Source: a bacterium
GTDB taxonomy: Bacteria > SZUA-79 > Acidulodesulfobacterales > Acidulodesulfobacteraceae
DNA length: 64,000 bases
Assembly: GCA_021813525.1 (NCBI GenBank)
Contig: JAKAKK010000074.1
Location: 1-64,000, forward strand
Direction of reading: 5' to 3'
Part shown: positions 34,405-43,547 of the stretch, piece by piece
How positions within the stretch are numbered: the first letter of the stretch is position 1
Layout: each line of letters opens with the position of its first letter
Translations under genes and position numbers: made by a program
Notes under the pieces: model-generated
The model's input: only the letters and a program-made list of their open reading frames with translations
The model's database searches: none
What the model was told of the DNA's origin: nothing

Positions 34405-34736
34405 GAGAACATACTAAATACAAACCTAAAAGCCTTTACTGAAAAAGATCTTTATATGCTCGCCACAATCCTAAAAAGTCCTAAAGCCACCCAAACGACG
34501 ATAGCTATTATAGAAGCATTCACTAAAATAAGAAACTTGTCCATGAATATCAAAGAGCTTTCTGATGTTAAATGTTAAAAGATGAGAAGCAAAAACAGAA
34601 TTTACTGCGAAAAAGCAGCGAAATTATCGCTGACATGCTGGACGACGGTTTAGTCTCTAATGAGAGCAAAGCAAGCATAAAAATTAATCTTGCCGTCGTA
34701 AAGTTTAAATATATCACCAATAAAACTAAAAATTGA
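34405..34736 (+). pseudogene. Truncated and frameshifted ORF6N-type phage regulatory gene
   Basis: The first frame encodes NLKAFTEKDLYMLATILKSP and IAIIEAFTKIRNL, the C-terminal part of an ORF6N/KilA-N-type protein. A stop follows and the reading continues in another frame (QNLLRKSSEIIADMLDDGL, then VVKFKYITNKTKN). The N-terminal DNA-binding part is missing. It is a relic between the helicase and the membrane protein gene. Confidence 0.6.
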
Positions 34737-34744
34737 GGTGGGAT

Positions 34745-35443
34745 ATGTTTGGATTACCGTTGTTACCATTGCCATTAATTATTATAATTCTAATAATTTT
34801 AGGGGTTATTTTTATAATTAAGAAGAACCCGCTTAGTGCAACTTCCCAACATGTTGAATTAAATAATGAAATCATTGATAATGAAAATGGGGTAATTTCT
34901 AAATCAATCTCTCTACCAAACAGTCGTTTTGGAGATAAATTTATTTTTTCGGCTTACAAAGCCGAGGTCGTGAGCGAGCCGCAGATTTGGACGGAAACAC
35001 ATATAAACTCTAGCGGTGGTGGCGGTTATGTTCATCCGGAACATGGCGGCCATGTCTCAGCCCCTACCATCAGTAGCAATGTTATCGAAAGACAGCGTTA
35101 TTTTGTTAAATATAACAATGGAAATGAATCCGAATTAAGAGATGTTATATCAGCCAGAAAAGGACATAAAATATGGGTTATTTTTGGAGGGTTCCCCGAG
35201 CAAGATAAGTATTTGATAGCCACATATAATCCCGCTATCCGTAAGTATCTGTTAGAAAATTTAAGATATAAAAAATATTTCTTCTGGACATATTTGCAAC
35301 CGTGGTGGCTTAAACCATTTTTGTTTGTTTTATCTATTGCGTATATCATTCCAGCTATTTTTTTGTTTAAAAAAATCAAATGGGAAAATACTGTTAAAGA
35401 TAATTTAGATTATGCTATGGATAATTTTATAAAAATTCTTTAA
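34745..35443 (+). CDS. Membrane protein of unknown function
   Basis: The frame is longer from a TTG at 34733, but GAGGTGGG lies just before the ATG at 34745, so I take that start. There is one N-terminal membrane segment (LPLPLIIIILIILGVIFII) and another near the C-terminus (FLFVLSIAYIIPAIFLF). The Gly/His-rich loop SSGGGGYVHPEHGGHVSAPT between them may bind metal. Its last 23 bases recur at 37110-37132. Confidence 0.55.
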   Translation: MFGLPLLPLPLIIIILIILGVIFIIKKNPLSATSQHVELNNEIIDNENGVISKSISLPNSRFGDKFIFSAYKAEVVSEPQIWTETHINSSGGGGYVHPEHGGHVSAPTISSNVIERQRYFVKYNNGNESELRDVISARKGHKIWVIFGGFPEQDKYLIATYNPAIRKYLLENLRYKKYFFWTYLQPWWLKPFLFVLSIAYIIPAIFLFKKIKWENTVKDNLDYAMDNFIKIL

Positions 35444-35494
35444 GAAATACATTCTGTTTCCGATATATAAAATAAATAGATACTATATAATTTT

Positions 35495-36544
35495 ATGAAA
35501 AATATATTTAATCGAATAGAAGAATGGTGGAGTTCTTCTGAGCATAAATCATATGCTATCACTTTTATTATAATATTTCTTATAGGGTTTATTATATCTA
35601 TATTTTGCTCCAGCCTTAAACTTCCATTGTTTGGTTCACTGGGCGAATTTAGTACTGCATTAATGACAAGTGCTATATTAGCCGGCTCTGTAGAGTTATT
35701 TACCCATAGAAGCATACAAGAAAAAATAAACCAATTGTCAGATGCCGCAAGAGATGAAGCATTTAGCGATCTTGTAGGAGCAGAAGTATATAATATAATA
35801 AGACGGCACGTAATCGAGGAGCGTTTCCTGGTTTCGGAATATTTTATAAATTTAGATTTTAAAGAAGATAAAGATGATAAAAATAAAATAATCTTAGATG
35901 TTTATATAAATTTTCACGTCAAAAATATTAATAAATCCAATCATAAATATAAATTGAACGCTGAATCGTTAGTAAATTTAGAAGATAAAAGATCATATGA
36001 ATTATCTAAAATTGATTTTATATCTGTTAATAAGCTATACAAGGGCACAAAGAATGATATTCAAAAAGATATAAAAATTTTTCCAACTGAAAAAAATATT
36101 GAATATTACCAAGAAGAAATACCAAAAAAAACGATACCCTTTGATAAAGATTCTAACATCGAGAAGGAGCCAGGGCCTCTTTGTGAAATAGAAAGTGGAT
36201 GTTACTTTATGATTTATAATTATAATATGGAGCCAAACGAAGTTATAGAAGTCAATAAAAAATATACATTTAATTTACGCAAAGAAGATGTATTCACCCA
36301 TCAATTTAAAAACGTTATTTCTGGAGCTACAAAAATTTCTTTAAATTTAAATGGGTTGAGTGAAGCCTTAGAGGTTAGTATCGATTTAATGCATCCTGAT
36401 TTTATTGGTAGAAGGAGTCGAATTATACCTATTTTAAACACCTACATAATTAATGCAACATTATTGCCTGGGCATGCTCTTATTGTCTCATGGTGTAGAA
36501 AAGAAGTTTCTGGCAACAACCGAGACAAAAATAATTTAAAATAA
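35495..36544 (+). CDS. Membrane protein of unknown function, two TM segments
   Basis: The 349-residue protein has two hydrophobic helices (about residues 22-40 and 45-66), then a long soluble C-terminal domain starting RDEAFSDLVGAEVYNII. The layout of two membrane helices and a cytosolic domain resembles effectors of some defence systems, but I recognise no domain. It is transcribed with the preceding membrane gene. Confidence 0.5.
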   Translation: MKNIFNRIEEWWSSSEHKSYAITFIIIFLIGFIISIFCSSLKLPLFGSLGEFSTALMTSAILAGSVELFTHRSIQEKINQLSDAARDEAFSDLVGAEVYNIIRRHVIEERFLVSEYFINLDFKEDKDDKNKIILDVYINFHVKNINKSNHKYKLNAESLVNLEDKRSYELSKIDFISVNKLYKGTKNDIQKDIKIFPTEKNIEYYQEEIPKKTIPFDKDSNIEKEPGPLCEIESGCYFMIYNYNMEPNEVIEVNKKYTFNLRKEDVFTHQFKNVISGATKISLNLNGLSEALEVSIDLMHPDFIGRRSRIIPILNTYIINATLLPGHALIVSWCRKEVSGNNRDKNNLK

Positions 36545-36622
36545 TTTATCTACTTGACATAAATTTTTATTAATAGTATGATTTTAAAAAAGTTAAAACT
36601 CTTATATTTAATTGCAGGGTTA

Positions 36623-36650
36623 TTGACCTTTTCAGATTAACTGTTATAAT
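36623..36650 (+). promoter_or_regulatory. Strong promoter of a mini-ORF transcription unit
   Basis: TTGACC (36623-36628) and TATAAT (36645-36650) are separated by 16 bases, close to consensus, and the only gene that follows before a terminator is a 10-codon ORF. Confidence 0.6.
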
Positions 36651-36700
36651 AATAATATAATCCACAAATTAGTAGCACAAAAAAACAAGGAGGTCGTATT

Positions 36701-36733
36701 ATGGACGTCAAACAGGGAGGCACAGCCGTTTAA
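36701..36733 (+). CDS. Ten-residue ORF with ideal ribosome-binding site
   Basis: AAGGAGG ends eight bases before the ATG; the ORF encodes MDVKQGGTAV and a terminator follows at 36771. It may be a leader peptide, a micro-toxin or a spurious ORF in a small RNA. Length alone prevents a firm call. Confidence 0.35.
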   Translation: MDVKQGGTAV

Positions 36734-36770
36734 CCCATCTAAGATTAGTTATTTAGTAAAATTTATAAAC

Positions 36771-36796
36771 AAAAGCCCTTAGAAATAAGGGTTTTT
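36771..36796 (+). terminator. Rho-independent terminator of the mini-ORF unit
   Basis: A stem AAGCCCTTA / TAAGGGTTT around GAAA is followed by a T run. Confidence 0.65.
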
Positions 36797-36930
36797 GTCG
36801 TTTATAAGCTTTAATTATTATCTTTTACCCCGCTTTTACTGCAAATCAGCCCTAAAAAATGTTTGCAATTGAGACGATAATATATTTAAATATGGTTGAT
36901 TATACCCTAAAAACCATATAAATATAATAT

Positions 36931-37114
36931 ATGAGTTCAAATTCCGTTTCACCGCTCAGATATTCAGGAGGGAAAGGAAAGCTTGGCCGCTGGCTTGTAG
37001 AGCTTATACAGTTTAATAGAATCAGCGGCGGTATCTATGTAGAAGCCCTACGCTGGAGAAGCCGACGCAGCCTTGCGCTTACTCTTTTCTGGATACGTGA
37101 ACCACATAAGATAA
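36931..37114 (+). pseudogene. Broken D12-class (Dam-type) adenine methyltransferase
   Basis: The first frame encodes SPLRYSGGKGKLGRWLVELI, then GGIYVE, the start of Dam/D12 methylases. A one-base shift then restores PYAGEADAALRLLFSGYVNH in a second frame, which stops at once. All later motifs, including DPPY, are missing. The break abuts 23 bases identical to the end of the gene at 34745-35443, so recombination truncated it. Confidence 0.75.
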
Positions 37115-37147
37115 TTTTATAAAAATTCTTTAGGACAGGAGCTAATT

Positions 37148-37429
37148 ATGTTAAGATGGAGTTTTGATGAACCAAAAGATGGCGAGGTCAGAATTTTCTC
37201 TCTATGGATAGAAAACGGTGAGTATGAAGCCCGTTTTGATAATTGCCCAAAGGAAACTTATGAACAAATTATGCGGGAAACCGGCGGAGTTTTAGACTGG
37301 ATTCAAGGAGGTCGTATTCACATAACTAGTCCTGCTCGAGTTGAACAGCTTTTTGAAAATAAAAAGGATTGGTCTGTTTGTGAGGAACTTATAACAGAAT
37401 GGGGGTTTTTAAAGCAACCCAGCAAATAA
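37148..37429 (+). CDS. Small acidic protein of unknown function
   Basis: The 93-residue protein opens MLRWSFDEPKDGEVRIFSLW and ends ELITEWGFLKQPSK. It precedes the large SF1 helicase by 25 bases on the same strand and may be its partner. No family recognised. Confidence 0.5.
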   Translation: MLRWSFDEPKDGEVRIFSLWIENGEYEARFDNCPKETYEQIMRETGGVLDWIQGGRIHITSPARVEQLFENKKDWSVCEELITEWGFLKQPSK

Positions 37430-37454
37430 AACAATGTAAAAATTTTTAAAAATC

Positions 37455-40400
37455 ATGAATAATCATTCCGCCACAAACGATTTATTGGATTTTTATATAG
37501 CGTTAGAATATTTATCTCCACAAAAAATAGAAAGAAAAAAAGATTTAGAGAGAAATGGTTCCGCCGGATTCGTAGAATTTAATAAGCGTTATCTTCCCTG
37601 GCAATCGCCTCCCAAGAACTACAACAATAAACTCACATACTACAAAATATTATTCGGCATCTTCAAGCATCAGGACGTCTTGGAAGATCTAACCGACGCC
37701 CTTAAAAAATCCGCCGATATTGACGACGAGGAAAGAATTAAAACTAATGACGTCGGTGCTATATTTTCCGTTATTCTCGATGAAAACGGCGTTTTGATGA
37801 GCGATAGTTTATCATTATCTGCATTTCCGTGGGCATATAGCATCGTAATAAGCAACCCGGATAAATTTAAAATAGGAACCTTTAACGATACTGAAAATTT
37901 TATTTTATCGGATTTCAGGGAATATCAAGAAACTAATTTTCAGGACGAACCGTTAGAATATAATGATTTTATAGAAATTCTCTCATACATAGCCGATAAA
38001 ATAAACCTTGTTCAAAATTTCCCGCTTTCCGCAGAAAACATGCTTTACTGGGAAACATTCTATGCATCCAGGGAATTCGACGCCTCAAACGATAGGACCT
38101 CTGAATTCCTAAACAGCTTTATAGCTAAAGAAATTACAAGAGTTTCCCAAGCGGTATCTTCACGGGATATCGGGACAGGACTAAAACAATATCTCAACAT
38201 TATAAACCCTAAAGAGAAATCCGACATTCTGAAAGACTTGGATAAAGCAAAATCTATTTTATCCCCCGAAAATTATCCTCAGGCTATCTGGCCGGATGCA
38301 GACAAGCACACCCTTGTGCATTCACAACAACTGGCGATTAACGCGATTTATGATAAACTTCTGAATTCATCCGGTATATTTTCCGTAAACGGTCCTCCCG
38401 GAACGGGAAAGACTACCTTGCTAAGGGATATAATTGCGATGATTATTGTGGAGCGGGCAAAAGCGATGATTACCTTTAAGCATCCAGAACTCTCATTTCA
38501 CGATAAAAGCGAAGATATAAAAGGCTCTTATTTCTATAAACAATCCACAAAATCAGTTAATGGGTATGCTTTAGACTTAAAACTAAAGAATTTCGGGATA
38601 GTCGTCGCTTCGAGCAATAACGGAGCCGTCGAAAATATTACAGAAGAGATTCCAGTCAAAAAGACAGTAGCCCAAGATTGGTTTGATGAATATGGCGGGT
38701 ATTTTACCTCGCTTGCCGAAAAGGTTCACGGAAAGCCGGAAAAACCGGCATGGGGAATGATAGCCGCAAAACTAGGTAATACTCAAAACCGCAGAGAATT
38801 TTTAAACTCTTTCTGGAAGGAAAAGGGGGATGAAAATTCTGAAATTAAAAATCTAGATGAAATATTAAGCAAGACTCCGTTTGAGATAGAAACATGGGAT
38901 AAAGCTATAGAAAAATTTAAAGAATCTCTCGAAAAAGAAAACTTCGAAAGAGAGTGGAGAACTATTGCATATAAGGCGTTAAATAGCTTAGCTGGATACC
39001 GTGGTAAGCTTAAAAGCCTTTTATCGGATTTGGAAAAATATAAAGACAGGTTAAATAATATCTGCATCGAGTTAAGTACTCTTATTGAAAATAAATCTAA
39101 CATACAATCCCAGAAGCAAGGAATTGAAAAAATATTAGATTTTCAAAAAACTGCAAAACCATTCTGTTTTAGCGAATTTTTTAAGACTAAAAGATGGAAA
39201 GAATGGAACAGTAAATATTCAGGTATGGTAAAGCAACATGACGATATTGTAAAAAGTATCAAAGAATTTGAAAGTGAAATAAGCGGCCTCGAATCGGACA
39301 AGAAGGCCGTATCTTCTTCTATCGCCAAATTAAATAAAGAAATACCCGCCTTAAAAGCGGAAATATTCGGCATGGAAAGGGATATAAAAAGTGCTGCTGC
39401 CAATCTAAAAGACCTCTTTCCCGATGAAAATTATTGGAATTTAGACGAATCAAAGAGAGAATTATTATCTCCTTGGCATAGCGCTAAATGGCAATCTATT
39501 AAATCTGAGGTTTTTGCAAGGGCGCTAAAAATCCATGAATTATTCTTAATAGGAGGTGGGTACAAGCTTAAGTCCAATTTAAAAATAATGATGGACTGGC
39601 TCGACAATAAAATTGACGCCGACAGTTCTTTATGGAAGCGTATCAGTTCGGATATCTGGGATACTTTTTTTATGGCCGTTCCGGTAATTTCCACCACATT
39701 CTCCTCTTTAGGTAGGCTATTTAACGGTATAGACAAAGAATCTATAGGCTGGCTCCTTATTGATGAAGCCGGACAGGCTACTCCCCAGAATGCTTTAGGT
39801 GCGATATATAGGTCTAAAAGGTCTATTGTGGTAGGAGATCCTTTACAACTCGAACCGGTTGCGCCCTTGCCTACCGCAGCGATAAAAACGCTATCCGGAT
39901 ATTACAATATCGATTATACAGAATGGGCTCCGCCTGGGGTTTCCGCTCAAATAATTTCGGATAGAGCAAACAACATAGGCACCTATATAAATTCTTCTGA
40001 TAAAAAAAACAGCGGATTTTGGATTGGTTCACCCTTGCGCGTACATAGGAGGTGCAAGAACCCTATGTTTAATATATCAAATAAAATTGCCTATGACGGA
40101 CTTATGGTCCACAGCGGACCAAAAAATAATTTCAGAGATGAAACGATTAATACTTCGACCTGGTGGGATATAGACGAGGAGCCTTTAGGTAAACATTATA
40201 TAAATGGCGAAGGAATTATATTTTTAAACCTAATAAGAGAAGCCAATATGGAGGATGAATCATGGTATGCCATAACGCCTTTTAAAGAGATAGCATACGA
40301 ATTGCAAGAATTATTATATAAAAACGGAATAAAAAACAAAGGCAAGTCCATAGGGACAGTCCATACTTTCCAAGGGAAAGAGGCCGATATCGTATTTATA

Positions 40401-40595
40401 ATTTTAGGAACCGGAAAAAAAAGAGCTGGGGCAAGAAGCTGGGCAACAAGCACGCCTAACCTTTTCAACGTCGCAGTTACAAGGGCTAAATTAGCCGTTC
40501 ACGTTATAGGTTCAAAAAAACTATGGGGAAAAATGCCCTATACAAGTACTATCCTCAAAGAACTGACGGTTAAAAATTATATTTATAAGCAATAA
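37455..40595 (+). CDS. Large SF1B (DNA2/UPF1-like) helicase with coiled-coil insert
   Basis: The 1046-residue protein has Walker A GPPGTGKTT (about 315-323), then a long coiled-coil insert (about 490-660), Walker B WLLIDEAGQATP (about 765), GDPLQLEPV, TVHTFQGKEADIV (about 975) and NVAVTRAKLAV. The split motor with an internal coiled coil resembles large SF1 helicases found in defence islands. No nuclease or deaminase domain is seen at either end. Expression may be coupled to the 93-residue gene. Confidence 0.75.
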   Translation: MNNHSATNDLLDFYIALEYLSPQKIERKKDLERNGSAGFVEFNKRYLPWQSPPKNYNNKLTYYKILFGIFKHQDVLEDLTDALKKSADIDDEERIKTNDVGAIFSVILDENGVLMSDSLSLSAFPWAYSIVISNPDKFKIGTFNDTENFILSDFREYQETNFQDEPLEYNDFIEILSYIADKINLVQNFPLSAENMLYWETFYASREFDASNDRTSEFLNSFIAKEITRVSQAVSSRDIGTGLKQYLNIINPKEKSDILKDLDKAKSILSPENYPQAIWPDADKHTLVHSQQLAINAIYDKLLNSSGIFSVNGPPGTGKTTLLRDIIAMIIVERAKAMITFKHPELSFHDKSEDIKGSYFYKQSTKSVNGYALDLKLKNFGIVVASSNNGAVENITEEIPVKKTVAQDWFDEYGGYFTSLAEKVHGKPEKPAWGMIAAKLGNTQNRREFLNSFWKEKGDENSEIKNLDEILSKTPFEIETWDKAIEKFKESLEKENFEREWRTIAYKALNSLAGYRGKLKSLLSDLEKYKDRLNNICIELSTLIENKSNIQSQKQGIEKILDFQKTAKPFCFSEFFKTKRWKEWNSKYSGMVKQHDDIVKSIKEFESEISGLESDKKAVSSSIAKLNKEIPALKAEIFGMERDIKSAAANLKDLFPDENYWNLDESKRELLSPWHSAKWQSIKSEVFARALKIHELFLIGGGYKLKSNLKIMMDWLDNKIDADSSLWKRISSDIWDTFFMAVPVISTTFSSLGRLFNGIDKESIGWLLIDEAGQATPQNALGAIYRSKRSIVVGDPLQLEPVAPLPTAAIKTLSGYYNIDYTEWAPPGVSAQIISDRANNIGTYINSSDKKNSGFWIGSPLRVHRRCKNPMFNISNKIAYDGLMVHSGPKNNFRDETINTSTWWDIDEEPLGKHYINGEGIIFLNLIREANMEDESWYAITPFKEIAYELQELLYKNGIKNKGKSIGTVHTFQGKEADIVFIILGTGKKRAGARSWATSTPNLFNVAVTRAKLAVHVIGSKKLWGKMPYTSTILKELTVKNYIYKQ

Positions 40596-40613
40596 TAATA
40601 TGCCCATAGATTA

Positions 40614-40676
40614 ATTAAAGAATTGTTATTTATTTTACGATTTTTTATATGATATAATAAATAAAAACAATTAAAA
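40614..40676. repeat. 63-bp promoter-like repeat, copy A
   Basis: This differs by one base from 41638-41700. Imperfect terminal inverted ends (AATTGTTATTTATT and AATAAATAAAAACAATT) frame a TATAAT at 40653-40658. It precedes the gene pair at 40760. Confidence 0.65.
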
Positions 40677-40759
40677 TTAATTTACGATTTATTAAAAAAT
40701 AAAAATAAAGTTAACCGTGCTATTAATGAAAAAATAAACAATAAATTAAGGTGATTTAA

Positions 40760-40975
40760 ATGTTTAAAACAGATAATGCTTTTATAAAAGGATACGGTAG
40801 TCTTTTTGCTGGCGGTTTTTTCGGCAGGCATAGACTTGCTTCCAATGAAGAATCCATTAAAGAAGACATCAAGACAGTGTTAGGTGATATAAATAATGCT
40901 TTTATAAAAGAATCCGAACATTTGAATAATGCCAAAAAAAGAGAAAAACTTATCCACGCCGCCGAAGCCAGATAA
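40760..40975 (+). CDS. Small protein of unknown function preceding a DUF2335-like gene
   Basis: This 71-residue protein reads MFKTDNAFIKGYGSLFAGGF with a helical, charged second half. It contains NNAFIKESEHLN, partly repeating its own N-terminus. It overlaps the next gene by 47 bases in another frame, so one of the two starts may be further right. Confidence 0.45.
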   Translation: MFKTDNAFIKGYGSLFAGGFFGRHRLASNEESIKEDIKTVLGDINNAFIKESEHLNNAKKREKLIHAAEAR

Positions 40976-41387
40976 TCATGATATTAATTTACATCATGAC
41001 AACAATAAGCCATCGATACAAATCGATGGCCACATTAGTATCGGCAGCGATCTATTTCTCCCGCCGGCAAGAGAACTTAAACAATATAATGAAATAGACC
41101 CGACCTTTGCAAAAAGAATAATGGATAGGGCAGATAGGGTAATGGCTAGTGTGGAAAAAGAAGGAGACCGGCGGCATTTTTTAAATATGTTTGGGCAAAT
41201 TACCGCCTTTCTTGTTGTAATATTTGCATTGGTTTGTATTACATATTTAGGTTTGAATGGTCAGCAATGGCTGGCTGGCGGGGCATTAATAATTGTTTTT
41301 GGGAGTATAGTCGGGTCATATATGGCTACTATTCGTTATATGAAAGAAAAAAATAAATATAATAAAACCGATAAAGATTTAAAATAA
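40929..41387 (+). CDS. DUF2335-like membrane protein
   Basis: The 152-residue protein has the family pattern PPARELKQYNEIDPTFAKRI, then MDRADRVMASVEKEGDRRHF and two C-terminal membrane helices (FLVVIFALVCITYLGL, ALIIVFGSIVGSYMA). DUF2335 proteins are found in phages and mobile elements; function unknown. Confidence 0.65.
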   Translation: MPKKEKNLSTPPKPDNHDINLHHDNNKPSIQIDGHISIGSDLFLPPARELKQYNEIDPTFAKRIMDRADRVMASVEKEGDRRHFLNMFGQITAFLVVIFALVCITYLGLNGQQWLAGGALIIVFGSIVGSYMATIRYMKEKNKYNKTDKDLK

Positions 41388-41710
41388 CATGCTATGAAGA
41401 AATTTGAAGTTGCAGTTGAAGCTATAAACTATATTTTAAATAAATATTTTAATAAATGGTTGGGATACTTTAGGAAGAATAGCTTCATTAAGCGACAAAC
41501 CATTAATGGTTAGAATCTGTTATATTTCGAACTATTTCTAATTCCATATCTACGCTTTCGTATTTTTCAAATAATATTATTCCAGATTGATGGGTTAGCA
41601 TAACTAAGTGATGTCCATTTTTAAATGGATAATGTTGATTAAAGAATTGTTATTTATTTTACGATATTTTATATGATATAATAAATAAAAACAATTAAAA
41701 TGGTTTCATT
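41388..41710. other. Intergenic stretch with gene remnants
   Basis: The plus strand has a 39-codon ORF (41394-41513, MKKFEVAVEAINYILNKYFN). The minus strand between about 41510 and 41640 encodes an open C-terminal fragment (HLVMLTHQSGIILFEKYE, VDMELEIVRNITD) without a start. The latter looks like the end of a deleted gene. The 63-bp repeat copy B closes the stretch. Confidence 0.4.
41638..41700. repeat. 63-bp promoter-like repeat, copy B
   Basis: This differs by one base from 40614-40676, with TATAAT at 41677-41682, and ends 10 bases before the SocA-like start, so it probably supplies its promoter. Confidence 0.65.
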
Positions 41711-42295
41711 ATGATTATTAGCGCAACAATCACTCAATCTTTATTTTATATTCTTAAAAATACTGGAACGTGCGATAAGTTAAAACTTATTAAATTATTA
41801 TATCTCGCCGATAAGTATCATCTAATCCGTTACGGCAGAACAATTTTAAACGATGATTATTATGCTATGGAATATGGTCCCGTAGGCACGACGGTAAAAG
41901 ATATATTAAGCTTCGACTATCCTACTAATATTTCCGAAAACGAGTTTGAATATCTTAATAAATTAATAGAAAAGACCGGAACCTACGACTATAGAGCTAA
42001 AAACGTCGATATTTCTTTAGATATGCTTTCTGAAACCGATATTGAGGCTCTGGATTTCATTATCAAAACTTTTGGAGATAAAGAATCATTCGAGTTAAGC
42101 GAATATACGCATAAATATCCGGAATGGGCTCAATATGAGGATTTACTTAAAAACGGTGCTACAAAAAGAATACGTTTGAAAACAGAGGAGTTTTTATCGG
42201 TATTAGGGGATGACGACCCTCTAAAAATGCCCGCCGAGCATATAGATGAATCAAGAAAGATACTTAAATCCAATACATCTTATGCTTGGAAATGA
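41711..42295 (+). CDS. SocA/Panacea-domain antitoxin
   Basis: The 194-residue protein has the Panacea (DUF4065, SocA-like) layout: KLKLIKLLYLADKYHLIRYG near residues 25-44, then DDYYAMEYGPVGTTVKDI and late FELSEYTHKYPEWA. Such proteins neutralise diverse toxins encoded in the same operon. It shares an ATGA stop-start overlap with the next gene. Confidence 0.8.
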   Translation: MIISATITQSLFYILKNTGTCDKLKLIKLLYLADKYHLIRYGRTILNDDYYAMEYGPVGTTVKDILSFDYPTNISENEFEYLNKLIEKTGTYDYRAKNVDISLDMLSETDIEALDFIIKTFGDKESFELSEYTHKYPEWAQYEDLLKNGATKRIRLKTEEFLSVLGDDDPLKMPAEHIDESRKILKSNTSYAWK

Positions 42296-42753
42296 AATTA
42301 CCTCCAAGTGTTATAATTACATCGCTTTCCGGATTTTGCGTTTGTCATTTTAAAGATGCCGCACACGACCCGAGCGCCCCATTGCACTACCATATATCGA
42401 TTCCGCTAAAAGAAGACGATTACCTTTTATTTGTTTTGTTAACATCCCAATTAAACAGTAAAATAGATTATTACAACAGGACGAATCAAAAAGCCCTTAA
42501 TTCTATTATTTCGATAGAGCCCCATAAAGATTTCCCCTTTATATATAAAGATGATACCGTAATAGATTGCAACCAGCCCGTTTTTAATCGAAAACAAGAG
42601 TTTTTTGAAAATAATAAAATTATTAACTGGGAAAATGACTTTGAAATAAAATTAAGAGATATTCCCACAGATTTGAAAAAAAGAATTGTATCAGCCTTAA
42701 AAAATAGCCCTATAGTAATACCTTATATTAAAAACTTAATTTTAGACATATAA
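42292..42753 (+). CDS. Putative toxin of the Panacea pair, unrecognised
   Basis: The frame begins two codons earlier at 42286, but the ATG at 42292 overlaps the antitoxin stop as ATGA, the expected arrangement. The 153-residue product (MKLPPSVIITSLSGFC..., ending IKNLILDI) matches no toxin family I know. Position makes toxin activity likely. Confidence 0.55.
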   Translation: MKLPPSVIITSLSGFCVCHFKDAAHDPSAPLHYHISIPLKEDDYLLFVLLTSQLNSKIDYYNRTNQKALNSIISIEPHKDFPFIYKDDTVIDCNQPVFNRKQEFFENNKIINWENDFEIKLRDIPTDLKKRIVSALKNSPIVIPYIKNLILDI

Positions 42754-42863
42754 CCCCGCCAACTACACCGAGAACTAAATCCAAAAAAACGCTTGCAATT
42801 ATTGCAGTGTTATATTTTAATATGGTTGCTAAAGATATACAGTATAAATACGATTAATTCTAT

Positions 42864-43547
42864 ATGAAAACAAAAGATGTTGATATAAGAAATTTTTTAA
42901 ACTCCGTAATTCTTAGAGAATATCTAAACGATTCCGATACTAAAATAATAAACGAATTTGATGTATGCCGCGGAAATGTCAGAATCGACGTAGCTGTAAT
43001 TAACGGAAGCATTACGGGCTACGAAATAAAGAGCGATAGCGACACCCTGCGCCGTTTGCCGAACCAAATAGAACTATACTGCAAAGTGTTTGATAGAATC
43101 ACGATTATTTGCGGGAAAATACATACAAATAAAATATTAAATCTTGTTCCTGAATGGTGGGGCGTTCTCGAGGTAACCGGCGATAAATATGGAATGAAAA
43201 AATCTATTATTCGCAATGCAAAAAGAAATAAATCAATTAATGCTTACTCAGTTTCCCAATTGTTATGGAAAAGCGAAGCATTAGAATTACTATCCTTATA
43301 TGAATTATCCAAAGGGCTATCCAATAAAACCATAGACATTATATGGGAAAAAATAGCCAATAATATTCCTTTAGAAAAAATTCAAGAATTCGTAAGACTT
43401 AAACTTAAAAATAGGTCGAATTGGCGAGCTGATAAACAACAAATTCAATGTGCTGGTTTATCCCAATCTGTGCCCAGGTCGCTTGATTTCCGGCTGAAGA
43501 ATTTAAATCGCTTGCTTTCTCAAATATCATGCGATCGCCAACGCTAA
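42864..43547 (+). CDS. sce7726-family protein (PD-(D/E)xK-like candidate)
   Basis: The 227-residue protein has VRIDVAVINGSITGYEIKSD near residues 36-55, with D, E and K spaced as in PD-(D/E)xK nucleases, and LRRLPNQIELYCKVFDRIT. This is the sce7726 pattern. The last 143 bases overlap the convergent beta-family gene, and the final 45 residues look non-family, so the end may be a recent readthrough after a recombination event. Confidence 0.65.
   Translation: MKTKDVDIRNFLNSVILREYLNDSDTKIINEFDVCRGNVRIDVAVINGSITGYEIKSDSDTLRRLPNQIELYCKVFDRITIICGKIHTNKILNLVPEWWGVLEVTGDKYGMKKSIIRNAKRNKSINAYSVSQLLWKSEALELLSLYELSKGLSNKTIDIIWEKIANNIPLEKIQEFVRLKLKNRSNWRADKQQIQCAGLSQSVPRSLDFRLKNLNRLLSQISCDRQR

Noticed and set aside
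36687..37319. CAAGGAGGTCGTATT present both before the ten-codon ORF and inside the gene at 37148
   Set aside because: A 15-base identity centred on a Shine-Dalgarno-like string; same strand, so no antisense pairing. I could not exclude chance.
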